This document shows positions 33,922 through 44,091 of a stretch of DNA of 64,000 nucleotides, piece after piece. The number at the start of each line of letters is the position of its first letter. The stretch's first letter is position 1. The position numbers and the translations under genes are program-made. Source of the stretch: Limibacter armeniacum (lineage in GTDB: Bacteria > Bacteroidota > Bacteroidia > Cytophagales > Flammeovirgaceae); assembly GCF_036880985.1 (NCBI RefSeq), contig NZ_JBAJNO010000008.1, positions 2,109,500 through 2,173,499 on the forward strand, given 5' to 3'. The notes under the pieces were generated by a model. That model saw nothing but the letters and a program-made list of their open reading frames with translations, ran no database searches and was not told the DNA's origin.

Positions 33922-34431
33922 TTACTTCAGTTTCATAGGTAAGCCAGAAACCATCAGAAATGCCTCATCTGATTTCTTCCCAATATATTGGTTCATCCAG
34001 CCTTGTAGGTCGGTGAATTTCATTTGTGTAGGGTGAGTTGGGTGTCCTCCCATACCAATTTCATTGGAAATAATAATCAGGGTGCAGTCTTGTTTTGATA
34101 CTTTCTCAAGTTCACTTTTAGCGGCTGTCAATACTTTTTCAATATCCTGTTCCAAGTCAAAAAAGAAATTCGTCAGCCAAAGTGTTACACAATCCATGAC
34201 CACAACTTTTCCGCTTAGATCATGATTGGAAATGAATTTCTCTTCTTCAATATTAGTCCATTCTGGACCACGGTCATCTTGATGCCTTTTGATTCTTTCA
34301 GAATAGTTATCATCCCAATGTCGGGAAGTGGCAAGGTATACTGGGTTTTCAGAAAGTGAAAGTGCCAGCTGTTGTGCATAGCTGCTTTTTCCCGAACGTT
34401 GCCCTCCTGTGATGTATATAATTTTAGCCAT
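33922..34431 (-). CDS. cobU: Adenosylcobinamide kinase / adenosylcobinamide-phosphate guanylyltransferase
   Basis: A 169-residue cytoplasmic enzyme that phosphorylates adenosylcobinamide and then activates it with GTP for lower-ligand attachment in cobalamin salvage. The P-loop GGQRSGKS is at 9-16, the guanylylated His is His50 in RIKRHQDDRG, then VVVMDCVTLWLTNFF and ISNEIGMGGHPTHP. Length is normal. It is downstream of the riboswitch-led uptake genes on the same strand but behind a strong terminator (34456-34483), so it may need its own promoter. CobS, CobT and CobC are not in the window. Confidence 0.93.
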   Translation of the reverse strand: MAKIIYITGGQRSGKSSYAQQLALSLSENPVYLATSRHWDDNYSERIKRHQDDRGPEWTNIEEEKFISNHDLSGKVVVMDCVTLWLTNFFFDLEQDIEKVLTAAKSELEKVSKQDCTLIIISNEIGMGGHPTHPTQMKFTDLQGWMNQYIGKKSDEAFLMVSGLPMKLK

Positions 34432-34455
34432 AATTGTATGTGTTGAATAAAAAAA

Positions 34456-34483
34456 GGACTGACCTCAAATATAAGGTCAGTCC
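34456..34483 (-). terminator. Terminator between btuG-like gene and cobU
   Basis: Perfect 10-bp stem GGACTGACCT / AGGTCAGTCC with an 8-base loop, followed on the minus strand by seven Ts. It sits 26 bases after the propeller gene and 24 before cobU. Confidence 0.88.
34466..34473 (-). promoter_or_regulatory. Possible -7 box of cobU inside the terminator loop
   Basis: The loop of the terminator reads TATATTTG on the minus strand, a full TAnnTTTG match. It would start cobU transcripts near 34459 with a 28-base leader that contains only half of the hairpin. A -33 TTTG is not seen. Confidence 0.35.
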
Positions 34484-34509
34484 ATTGGGTTTTGCTAGTT
34501 AATTTCCAT

Positions 34510-35616
34510 CTAAAAAACGAACTGGTATGGTCCGATACCAGCAGTAGCTTCATCTACCAATTGACCCTGCTCATCGTAAATCAATATTGATCCGTTTGAT
34601 GCATAGCTTGGTGCTTTAGCTACATATATATTACCAGTAGAAGGGTTACATCCAATACCTGAAAAGCTTACACCAGATATGACTGGACTGCTATCGAATG
34701 ATTCGGTGTCAGTATCCAGTATCCACACTTCAGAAGCCAAGTTTTCCCCATTGTTTTCTTCAGTATATGGCTCTACAGCTAGTACCAATACTTCGTCTTT
34801 GCTGCTGTTAAGTGCTATTTTTCCATAGCTGTCAATTCCTTCCAGTGTTACTTTTGTCTCTACTTCTAATGTCTGTGGGTTGATTTTAGCGACACCATTT
34901 GCTGAAGCAGGGAATCCATTGGTAAGTGATACCCAAATTTGGTTGTTCTTATCCAATACAAGTCTTTGAGGAGAGGCATCAAATGAAAGGGTTTTTACCA
35001 GTTCATCATTTGAGATATCATATACCTCAACAGTTGCAGGATATGCATATGGGTTGGCAACGAAGATTTTACCATCATGAATAAGGATGCCCTCAGCACC
35101 ATCACCAACCGGAATCTCTTTTACAACCTCATGAGTTGATAGGTCAATCTTAGCGATATAAGAGTCTGGAAGGTCCCAGTTTTCACCCCAAGCTCCCCAG
35201 CAAGTTACATACAGGAAGTTGCCATTACCTGCAGCATATCTTGGTACAACTACACTTTCAATAGGTGCAACTAAGCTAGTCAATGTTGAAGGGTCAAAAA
35301 ACTCTACCTTATCAGCAGTATTACACATGATAACCCCTTGACCATTATAGATAAGGATTGACTCAATTGTAGCAGCCAACTCTCTGCTGTTTGCTTTAGC
35401 AAAAGCTTTATTCTGGATAGTTTGAGTTTCTTCATCATAGATATCGATGCTACCATCACCGTTACCAAATCCACCAGCATTTATAACAAGCGCTCCTTGA
35501 AGGGTAGGTGTTTCATTTGAATCATCATCACATGAAGTGAATACAACAGTCAGTGCCAAAAGGTATGGCAGGAAAGCACGGAAGTTAAGTTTGTGGAATG
35601 TAGTTTTTAAGTCCAT
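34510..35616 (-). CDS. BtuG-like surface beta-propeller lipoprotein
   Basis: A 368-residue lipoprotein: lipobox VFTSC with Cys29, followed at once by DDDSNE, an acidic stretch like the export signal that sends Bacteroidota lipoproteins to the cell surface. The mature protein is a YncE-like seven-bladed propeller with repeating blades (GSIDIYDEETQTIQNKAF, YIAKIDLSTHEVVKEIPVGD, GVAKINPQTLEVETKVTLEG, NIYVAKAPSY). In Bacteroides, BtuG is such a propeller; it sits on the BtuB receptor and binds cobalamin very tightly. The position here, next to a TonB receptor in a cobalamin-riboswitch operon, supports the same role. Confidence 0.75.
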   Translation of the reverse strand: MDLKTTFHKLNFRAFLPYLLALTVVFTSCDDDSNETPTLQGALVINAGGFGNGDGSIDIYDEETQTIQNKAFAKANSRELAATIESILIYNGQGVIMCNTADKVEFFDPSTLTSLVAPIESVVVPRYAAGNGNFLYVTCWGAWGENWDLPDSYIAKIDLSTHEVVKEIPVGDGAEGILIHDGKIFVANPYAYPATVEVYDISNDELVKTLSFDASPQRLVLDKNNQIWVSLTNGFPASANGVAKINPQTLEVETKVTLEGIDSYGKIALNSSKDEVLVLAVEPYTEENNGENLASEVWILDTDTESFDSSPVISGVSFSGIGCNPSTGNIYVAKAPSYASNGSILIYDEQGQLVDEATAGIGPYQFVF

Positions 35617-35662
35617 TTTTTTTGTGATTTGAATATATAAAGTAAAAGTACAGTGTCTGTTC

Positions 35663-37558
35663 CTAAAGGATATTCCAAAGGATGGAAAGCATATAGTTTC
35701 TGCCCGGCATAGCCCTGAATTTCATATTCTGGTAAGTAGTGTTGAACAGGTTATTCACCTTACCAGTTACGGATAGCTTTTTACCGTTGAGCTGAGTGTT
35801 CCAATTGGCAGACAAATCAGATATAAAGTACTTATCCAAAATGTCATTGATATCGTAGCCATTGCGTTGCCCTACAAAATAATTGTTGAGGTTAATGCCA
35901 ATGCTCTTATATCGATAAGAAGCATAAACATTGAACCTGTGTTTAGGCTGGTAAGCCAGTTGTCTGCCAACTGTTTGCTGTTCTGAGGCAGAAGCTTTGG
36001 TTACTTCTGCAAGCGTGAATGCGTAATTTCCTCCTAATGAAATTGTAGCATTGCCTGTTTGGTAATCAATGTTTGAAGAGAATTCAACTCCTTTGTTGGC
36101 TACTTCGCTGACATTTTTAGGCGTCCAGATATTGCCTACAGGAATCCATTGAATCAGGTCTGTGACTTTTCCTTGATACGCTGTCAGAGATGAGCTGAAT
36201 ACTGTATTAGAGGTATTGAATATATAGTCAATTCCTACTTCAGTACTTAACCCACTTTCAGGTTGGATAGCTGGATTGCCCCAGTCTTCCCAGTAGCGGT
36301 CATTGAGGGTTGGAATCCTGTAATTTTTAGAGAAGGAACCTCTCAACTTTAATTCATGCTGTCCTTTGTCTACCAACAGGAATTGCGTTCCAATAGAAGG
36401 AGAGAAAGGTGCCTCAAACCCTGTCACAAACCCTTGTCTGGCATTAAGGCTAATTTCCCAGAATGAAAATGGTGTAAACTTGAAGGAGGCGTAGACATCA
36501 GTTCTGTTTTCATTGCCAACCGAATCAGGATAGGAGTCCACAGACGGTTGAATATGCATAAATGTACCGCCAGTTTTTACTGAGAAATAGTTATTGAAGG
36601 TCTTGTCAACTTGAGCTGTAAATACCCCTCTATTGGTTTCTATTATGTCACTTTCATATAACTGATGATCCTGTACAAAAGCAGCTGATGCAGAATAGTG
36701 TGCCCAACCCTGATGGTCAACTTTGGCAACAATCCTTAGCCATTTATTCATAAGGTCGTCTGCTTCGCTATTCCCATTGGCAGACATGACAGGTTGTATC
36801 TCCCGATCGTTTTTCTGATACCACCCTGACAGGCTGACAAAGGTATTGGGTGCAGCCTGGTAGCCAAACTGTTGTAGCAAGCCAAAGTTTTGGAATGAAG
36901 CATTTTCCTGCTTTTCCTCTGGTTTGCCAAATTTGGCTGTATTCTCAAAAGGGAAATCGTTTTTGTTGTATCGGTAAAAAAGCTTAGTTTGACTAGTCCA
37001 TTTGCCTTGTCTTGCAGCAAACTGTACCCCTGTCATGCTGTGCGTAAAACTGCCGTAGTCTTGTCTAAGCTTTAAGTGTATACTCTCATCTTTTGGTTGA
37101 CTGTTGGACAATACAATAGAGCCTCCCATTGCATCACTTCCAAAGAGGGCACTTCCACCGCCCATATGAACCTGCAAGTCGTCAAAAAAGAATAAGGGAT
37201 AATCGTTGAAATCCGAGTGTCCCAAAGTCAGGGAGTTAAGGTTAAGTCCCATCCACATGACACTGGTATGGTTAGGCGTAGTACCTCTTACCGAAATGGT
37301 TGAAAGCATTCCATTACCTTGCTCTTTAAGGTAGATAGGAGTGTATTGGGTAAGGTAATCAGATACAGAACCATAGCCGATACGGGCAAGTGCCCCACTG
37401 TCAGCCTTTATGATAGCGCTACCTGTGGCGTATTTTGTATAGTTTGTCCCAATGATGGTAACTTCTTCCAGTTCAATGGTTGTAGTATCCTTTTCCGATT
37501 GTGCATATGTCCATACTGCATGCGCCATCAGGAATACTGACAGTAAAAGATATCTCAT
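35663..37558 (-). CDS. btuB: BtuB-like TonB-dependent outer-membrane receptor
   Basis: A 631-residue receptor with a signal peptide (to about YAQ, 20), a TonB-box-like segment (IELEEVTIIGTN), a plug domain (about 30-150; STISVRGTTPNHTSVMWMGL, MGGGSALFGSDAMGGSIVLS) and a 22-strand barrel ending in YMLSILWNIL. There is no N-terminal CarboxypepD-like extension, so it is not a SusC type; length fits BtuB. Its place after the cobalamin riboswitch and between a binding lipoprotein and a propeller gene makes corrinoid uptake the likely role. Siderophore uptake is the alternative but does not fit the riboswitch. Confidence 0.82.
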   Translation of the reverse strand: MRYLLLSVFLMAHAVWTYAQSEKDTTTIELEEVTIIGTNYTKYATGSAIIKADSGALARIGYGSVSDYLTQYTPIYLKEQGNGMLSTISVRGTTPNHTSVMWMGLNLNSLTLGHSDFNDYPLFFFDDLQVHMGGGSALFGSDAMGGSIVLSNSQPKDESIHLKLRQDYGSFTHSMTGVQFAARQGKWTSQTKLFYRYNKNDFPFENTAKFGKPEEKQENASFQNFGLLQQFGYQAAPNTFVSLSGWYQKNDREIQPVMSANGNSEADDLMNKWLRIVAKVDHQGWAHYSASAAFVQDHQLYESDIIETNRGVFTAQVDKTFNNYFSVKTGGTFMHIQPSVDSYPDSVGNENRTDVYASFKFTPFSFWEISLNARQGFVTGFEAPFSPSIGTQFLLVDKGQHELKLRGSFSKNYRIPTLNDRYWEDWGNPAIQPESGLSTEVGIDYIFNTSNTVFSSSLTAYQGKVTDLIQWIPVGNIWTPKNVSEVANKGVEFSSNIDYQTGNATISLGGNYAFTLAEVTKASASEQQTVGRQLAYQPKHRFNVYASYRYKSIGINLNNYFVGQRNGYDINDILDKYFISDLSANWNTQLNGKKLSVTGKVNNLFNTTYQNMKFRAMPGRNYMLSILWNIL

Positions 37559-37649
37559 GTCTAGATGCTAGATGTAGCGAAACCTGATTTGAGGTTTCTA
37601 TTTAGACCAATGTGTAACAAGCGTACTTTGACAGAAGTAACTATTTGGG

Positions 37650-38846
37650 TTACTTAAGCTTTTTGTAATACACAAACTCATGGTCTTTCATCAATTCAGG
37701 ATGAAAGATCTTGATCAGGTCAGCAAGTATCAGGTGTGGATTAACGATGCCTGTTTCCCAGTAAGCGTTGGAGCCATTTGAGGCAATGTTTCTGTTATTG
37801 TTGAAAAGCAAGCCTTTATTGACTGCTTTAAAGTCAGCAAACCGACTGTCAAAACCTACCAATTCCTCCTTGGAATTGGCTGTTCCTGTATTGATCCAAT
37901 AGTCGGCTTCCAGTGCCACTGGGTAGACGTATTCAAGGTTGAGATGGAGACTTCCGGTACTGGTGTCTTCGTCCCAATAGTAGTTGGTATTTGCAGCCCT
38001 TAACAGTTCTGCCATAAAGCTCTGCCCGCCCGGAATAAACCAAGCGTCTTTGTAAGGGACTTCTGCAATTAAGGTAGGTGAGGTGGTGGCTTCAGCGGCA
38101 AGGACTTTCAGTCTGTCCCATTCCGCTTCAATCTTTGCCATTTCCTTGTTGGCTATCTCTTCTTTATTCAGAAATGCAGCCATAAACTTACACCACTCGG
38201 CTCTTCCAAGTGGAGATGTTTCTTTCCAGTCAGCAATGGCCAATGTTTGAATGCCCGCTTTTTCAAAAACAGGGTAGCGGTTGTAGCTATCGCTGTTCAT
38301 TCCGATGGTTAATACTAGGTCTGCACCGCTAGCGATGACTAGTTCCTTATTGATACTGCCGTCATAACCAGCTTCAATGACACTGCCATTCTGGGCTCTG
38401 CTCAACAGCTTTTCATTACAGACATAGGCTTTGTTTGAAATGCCTACAACCTGTTCAGTAGCATCCAAGAGGTCAAGCATTCCAAGGTGTGTTCCTGAAA
38501 GTGCTACAATTTTCTTTACAGGAATTTCAATGGATGGTAAAGCTTTTACCGACTCAGGCAATTCGATTCCTTTAGCATGTAGTACATACTTGAGTGTATC
38601 GGCCTTAGTATTAAAAGGATTGTAAAGTTCTAGGACTTTGTAGCCATCATAGTACTTAAGGTTAAAACCCTTCGCATATTTGACTTGTTTAGGGGTGAAT
38701 TCAGTGATGCCTGCAGAAGCAGCATGCTGAACTGTTTGGGACTTATCTGATGGCTGTTGGCAAGCATTTGTCAGAAAAGCCAAACATATAGCCAATCCAA
38801 CAAAAGGGCGGAATGCCTTTTTGCTACGTGTCTTGATATATTTCAT
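37650..38846 (-). CDS. btuF: BtuF-like ABC transporter substrate-binding lipoprotein
   Basis: A 398-residue protein with lipobox FLTNAC (Cys29). The mature part is a class III periplasmic binding protein: KKIVALSGTHLGMLDLLDAT, VIEAGYDGSINKELVIASGA, DLVLTIGMNSDSYN, then a long helix and a C-terminal lobe (DAWFIPGGQSFMAELLRAAN, DYWINTGTANSKEELVGFD). No acidic stretch follows the Cys, so it should face the periplasm. It is the first gene after the cobalamin riboswitch (about 55 bases), so cobalamin or cobinamide is the expected ligand. The permease and ATPase (BtuCD) are not in the window. The gene name is given by context. Confidence 0.75.
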   Translation of the reverse strand: MKYIKTRSKKAFRPFVGLAICLAFLTNACQQPSDKSQTVQHAASAGITEFTPKQVKYAKGFNLKYYDGYKVLELYNPFNTKADTLKYVLHAKGIELPESVKALPSIEIPVKKIVALSGTHLGMLDLLDATEQVVGISNKAYVCNEKLLSRAQNGSVIEAGYDGSINKELVIASGADLVLTIGMNSDSYNRYPVFEKAGIQTLAIADWKETSPLGRAEWCKFMAAFLNKEEIANKEMAKIEAEWDRLKVLAAEATTSPTLIAEVPYKDAWFIPGGQSFMAELLRAANTNYYWDEDTSTGSLHLNLEYVYPVALEADYWINTGTANSKEELVGFDSRFADFKAVNKGLLFNNNRNIASNGSNAYWETGIVNPHLILADLIKIFHPELMKDHEFVYYKKLK

Positions 38847-38866
38847 TGAATGTTACTTTTCACCCG

Positions 38867-38885
38867 AAAGTTGATCTGCAACTTT
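38867..38885 (-). promoter_or_regulatory. Possible expression-platform hairpin of the cobalamin riboswitch
   Basis: AAAGTTG and CAACTTT with a 5-base loop lie between the aptamer and the btuF-like start. No T-run follows, so control is more likely at translation than at termination. Confidence 0.45.
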
Positions 38886-38899
38886 GCGTTTTTCTTTGA

Positions 38900-39051
38900 T
38901 CGTGTATCCACAAGGCAGGTATTCTGACTTTCCATTTATGTCAAACCTTCCCATCCAAAATAAGACAGTGGTTTTGCATGACACCTTATTCAAGGTTGGA
39001 TTACAGCAGCGGGGACTGTTCCGGATTTACACCGGATTCCCTTTCCTTATG
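38900..39051 (-). promoter_or_regulatory. Cobalamin riboswitch
   Basis: On the minus strand the sequence shows the conserved core in order: AAGGGAATCCGGTGTAAATC, GGAACAGTCCCCGCTGCTG, the ACCACTG box, TGGGAAGGTTTGAC, and the B12 box GTCAGAATACCTGCC near 38930. Spacing and order fit the Bacteroidota form of the aptamer. It ends about 55 bases before the btuF-like start and should lower expression of the uptake genes when adenosylcobalamin is plentiful. Confidence 0.93.
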
Positions 39052-39057
39052 CGAAGG

Positions 39058-39087
39058 CAAATTTGGATAAAAAATAGATAAAACAAA
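39058..39087 (-). promoter_or_regulatory. Promoter of the cobalamin uptake operon
   Basis: TTTG at 39084-39087 and CAAATTTG at 39058-39065 (minus strand), 18 bases apart, match the -33/-7 consensus at all but one position. Transcription would start near 39051, right at the riboswitch. Confidence 0.6.
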
Positions 39088-39248
39088 ATTGGGATTTATA
39101 AATGTTAATGCTACTGCTTCACTTTGAGAGATATAGGCTTTTTGACCTTCAGAGGATATTTTGATTTTTAGGGAAATTTGTAAAGAATAAAGTCGAACGA
39201 TGGGAAATTATTAATTGTTTTTTCTGATAAAGAAAACACTTGATACCC

Positions 39249-41192
39249 ATGCATACCCGTCAGTGCCACACATTAGCTCCGTATTTTTTAGGCTTGTTCC
39301 TGCTTTTCACTTTTCATTTTGGTTTTACTCAGGAAAAAAGTGATGAATTTTCTACTGAGACTCCTTACAAGACAGTAAAGACACATATTTCAGCATTCAA
39401 GAATAAGAAGATAAGACCAGATTTGGCTGCCAAGACAATGGGAGGAAACCTACCTGAGAGTCAGAAAGCTGTACTGGCAGAAAAGCTGTATGAGATATAT
39501 GAAAAGTTAGGAGGAGTTGATATGTCGGCAATTCCAGATAACAAAAACTTTGAAAATGCCGATAAGGAAAAAAAATATGTCATTAGAACTGAGTTTCCAG
39601 AGATCTACCTGATCAGAGATAGGAAACAATGGCTTTATGCCCCTTCATCTGTAAAGCAGATTTCTTTGCTTTACCAGCGGTATGTAGTCAATGCCCGAAA
39701 AAAGAAAAGTAAGGACCGGCCGGTAGCTGTTGATACAGTTGTCTACAATCTATCATCCCCTTATCATACAGTTTCTACATTTAGGTATTATATCCATGAT
39801 AAGCACTATGATGAAGAAAGGTTGGCTTCCCTTTTTATAGCACCTGATCTTACTGTTAAGGAAAAGGCTAAGGTAGGGGAGAAACTAAAGGAAATATATT
39901 ATGGCTTGGGTATCGTGATAGACTTTAGTGAAGTACCTAAAAACCCGAACTATCAGGACTCTACCACCAAGGAAAACCGGTATGTGCCTTACTCTAAGGC
40001 TCCCGGTATCAACCTGATCAAGCAGAATGATAAGTGGTATTTTTCACGGACTACAGTAGCGGCGGTCAATGACCTTTACAGTAGAACATTTCTATTAGGG
40101 ACAGACAAGCTTGATAAGATAGCTGAGAAAGCGAATAAAGGATTAGGCAGTAAACTGATTGACAAGATCGGCTACCGCAACTTTCAGTTGTTGCTTATAG
40201 CTTTGGGGGTGTTGGTGTTTGTATTGACATTTTGGATAGTGCATAAGGTTTTGAAGTCGCTTCTGATATGGAAATTTACAGACCATTATATCCTTAATGT
40301 AGCAAATGATGTCGTAATGCCATTCCTACTATATCTAAGTTCATCTTTGCTAATTCTGATATTACCATCCTTGTTGGATTCGTCGGACTTTTTGAGACGA
40401 CTCATCATGATTACCCGCATTGTCAAGGACCTGTTGCTGATATATTTCCTGATTAAGGCGGTCACATTTACGGTTGAGTATCTGAGGGCAAAACCACTGG
40501 TGAAAGACCATCCCGAAAGAAAAGGTTTGTTGCCGTTTCTGGGGATGCTTTTCAAGATTATCCTTGTGTTGTTGGGTATTTTACTGGTTGCCTATGACTT
40601 GAATGTAGACATGACTGTATTGCTTGCCAGTTTGTCCATTGGTGGTGTGGCAGTAGCGCTGGCAGCTCAAGATTCTATCAAGAACTTTATAGGGTCTCTG
40701 ACCATCTTTCTGGATAGGCCTTTTAAGGTTGGGGACTGGATTATGACAGAAAAGATTTCAGGAAATGTTGAGGCAATTGGTTTGCGCTCAACCAGAGTCA
40801 GGACATTCTATGACTCATTGATTACAATTCCCAATGGGCAGCTTTATAATTTGATGCTTGACAATATGGGGCTTCGCTTCTTCCGCAGGTATAAGACGAC
40901 CGTCAGGATAAAATACTCTTCAACAAATGAAGAGCTGGAGCAATTTGTGGCACAGCTGACCGAAAGAATCAATGAACACCCCAAAGTAGCTAGTCACAAA
41001 ACTCAGATTTACCTAAATGATTTGGGGACTTACTCGGTGAATATCCTCTTCTATATTTTTTTTATTGCGGATGACTGGACAGAAGAACTGAAATACAGAC
41101 ACGAGTGTATCAAGATTATCTTGCAGACAGCGAGGGAAGTAGGGGTAGAGATTGCATCGCCACCGATTTCCGTTGGTATTACGGAGGAATAA
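39249..41192 (+). CDS. MscS-family mechanosensitive channel with duplicated periplasmic domain
   Basis: A 647-residue protein started at the ATG at 39249 (MHTRQCHTLAPYFLGLFLLF), three codons inside a TTG-led frame. After the signal or first helix come two similar units of about 110 residues: the first has LAEKLYEIYEKLGGVDMSAI and PDNKNFEN, the second VGEKLKEIYYGLGIVIDFSE and PKNPNYQD, each closing with a YLIRDRKQWLYAP / NLIKQNDKWYFSR strand. Five helices follow (about 310-470), then the MscS pore helix (LLASLSIGGVAVALAAQDSI) and beta/cytoplasmic domain (FKVGDWIMTEKISGNVEAIG). It should open on membrane tension during osmotic downshock. Confidence 0.85.
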   Translation: MHTRQCHTLAPYFLGLFLLFTFHFGFTQEKSDEFSTETPYKTVKTHISAFKNKKIRPDLAAKTMGGNLPESQKAVLAEKLYEIYEKLGGVDMSAIPDNKNFENADKEKKYVIRTEFPEIYLIRDRKQWLYAPSSVKQISLLYQRYVVNARKKKSKDRPVAVDTVVYNLSSPYHTVSTFRYYIHDKHYDEERLASLFIAPDLTVKEKAKVGEKLKEIYYGLGIVIDFSEVPKNPNYQDSTTKENRYVPYSKAPGINLIKQNDKWYFSRTTVAAVNDLYSRTFLLGTDKLDKIAEKANKGLGSKLIDKIGYRNFQLLLIALGVLVFVLTFWIVHKVLKSLLIWKFTDHYILNVANDVVMPFLLYLSSSLLILILPSLLDSSDFLRRLIMITRIVKDLLLIYFLIKAVTFTVEYLRAKPLVKDHPERKGLLPFLGMLFKIILVLLGILLVAYDLNVDMTVLLASLSIGGVAVALAAQDSIKNFIGSLTIFLDRPFKVGDWIMTEKISGNVEAIGLRSTRVRTFYDSLITIPNGQLYNLMLDNMGLRFFRRYKTTVRIKYSSTNEELEQFVAQLTERINEHPKVASHKTQIYLNDLGTYSVNILFYIFFIADDWTEELKYRHECIKIILQTAREVGVEIASPPISVGITEE

Positions 41193-41317
41193 ATTTATTG
41201 TTGAGGCAATCTTTTTTGATCGAAATATTCAGGTGTGTATGTATATTTATCACCGCAAACAGCTATGAATTAAAACACCTTTCAGAGTCTGAATGCAAAG
41301 GCTAAATTCCAAGAACT

Positions 41318-41779
41318 ATGAAGATAACAATCGCTTTGAAGCAGGCCATACATGGGAAATGTGAAGGCTATGTAAATGAAAGGATTCAGACCGCTAAATC
41401 TGCTATGGAGGAAGCACAGCTGGCTGCAAATGAGGAAGTGAAAAGCAGTGCAGGTGACAAGTATGAGACAGGCAGGGCTATGCTCCAGATAGAACGGGAT
41501 AAACACGCCGTACAGTTGTCAGAAGCCTTAAAGCTGAAAGCTGTTTTGGACCATATTGATGCATCAAAAGAAGAGGAGGTTGTAAAACTAGGAACACTCG
41601 TGTCCACTTCAATGGGGACGTTTTATATCTCAATCAGTGCGGGCAAACTTGAGGTGGACAAGCAGATGGTTTTTGCCATTTCAATGTCTTCTCCAATTGG
41701 GGCTAAGCTGAACGGAATGAAAAAAGGAGAGGAAACGCTATTCAATGAGAAAAAAATCAAGGTGTTTGAACTGGTCTGA
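41318..41779 (+). CDS. GreA/GreB-like transcription factor (Bacteroidota short type)
   Basis: A 153-residue cytoplasmic protein. The N-terminal half is a long helical hairpin (KGKCEGYVNERIQTAKSAME-like region to EALKLKAVLD), with SSAGDKYETGRAMLQIERDK at the hairpin tip, where GreA carries its acidic catalytic loop. The C-terminal half is an FKBP-like domain (GTLVSTSMGTFYISISAGKL, SPIGAKLNGMKKGEETLFNE). Such proteins are often mis-named 3-oxoacyl-ACP synthase in databases. They may bind RNA polymerase through the secondary channel, but no activity is proven for this subtype. It follows the MscS gene by 125 bases. Confidence 0.75.
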   Translation: MKITIALKQAIHGKCEGYVNERIQTAKSAMEEAQLAANEEVKSSAGDKYETGRAMLQIERDKHAVQLSEALKLKAVLDHIDASKEEEVVKLGTLVSTSMGTFYISISAGKLEVDKQMVFAISMSSPIGAKLNGMKKGEETLFNEKKIKVFELV

Positions 41780-41966
41780 GACGCTTAGGGAAAGCGATTT
41801 TCCTAACATCTCTTAATCAAAAAATAATCATTGTTCCTCAATTCTATTAACATATCAAGCGATTAGGTGCTTATGTATGGCAAAATATCATCATTTGATA
41901 GTATAAAATCTCATTTCTATATATAAGGTGTTTGCTGAAAAGTTATGAGCGGATGCTAAAAGTCCT

Positions 41967-41974
41967 TACCTTTG
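41967..41974 (+). promoter_or_regulatory. Bacteroidota -7 box for the ABC-F gene
   Basis: TACCTTTG matches TAnnTTTG fully and would give a leader of about 64 bases. No TTTG at -33. Confidence 0.45.
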
Positions 41975-42002
41975 TGCCCTTCTAACAAGAACTATGTAGT
42001 AA

Positions 42003-43664
<1,662 letters not shown>

Positions 43665-44091
43665 AATATATTTCTTGACCATTGGAAAAAAACGAATGGT
43701 TCAAGTGAAGTAAAAGCACTTTACTAAGGAGTACAATCCTTGGTGAAGTGCTTTTTCTTTTTTAAAGAAGTTATACAGAGAGACAATTTGTAGGTGTTTT
43801 GAGTAAAAACATACCGCAGAATTTGGGCTAGTATCTAGGAAGCCTCTATGTACTCAATTATAATCATATAGGCTCATAATAGATGAAAGCTTATTTCACT
43901 TTCTATTTCAATCCAAATGATTGAACATAAGGAAATAACTCAGATTATTCCATAGATGATGGAAGTCGATACCCTAGCATTTAGGGTCTAAATTGCTAGA
44001 GTAGGGTAATAAGATTGAAAAAATATAAATTTTTAAAGGATAATAGCCTCGACCATAAACCTTATCTGGATAAAGGATTCTCCAAACTTTT
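43665..44091. other. Spacer between the ABC-F gene and a minus-strand membrane gene
   Basis: About 430 bases between convergent genes. Besides the ABC-F terminator there is an imperfect hairpin at 43970-44007 (TACCCTAGCA with TGCTAGAGTAGGGTA, two extra bases bulged). No gene seen. Confidence 0.5.
43712..43760 (+). terminator. Terminator of the ABC-F gene
   Basis: Nineteen-base arms with two G-U pairs (AAAAGCACTT...AAGGA / TCCTT...AAGTGCTTTT) and a 6-base loop, then TTTTTCTTTTTT. Confidence 0.88.
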
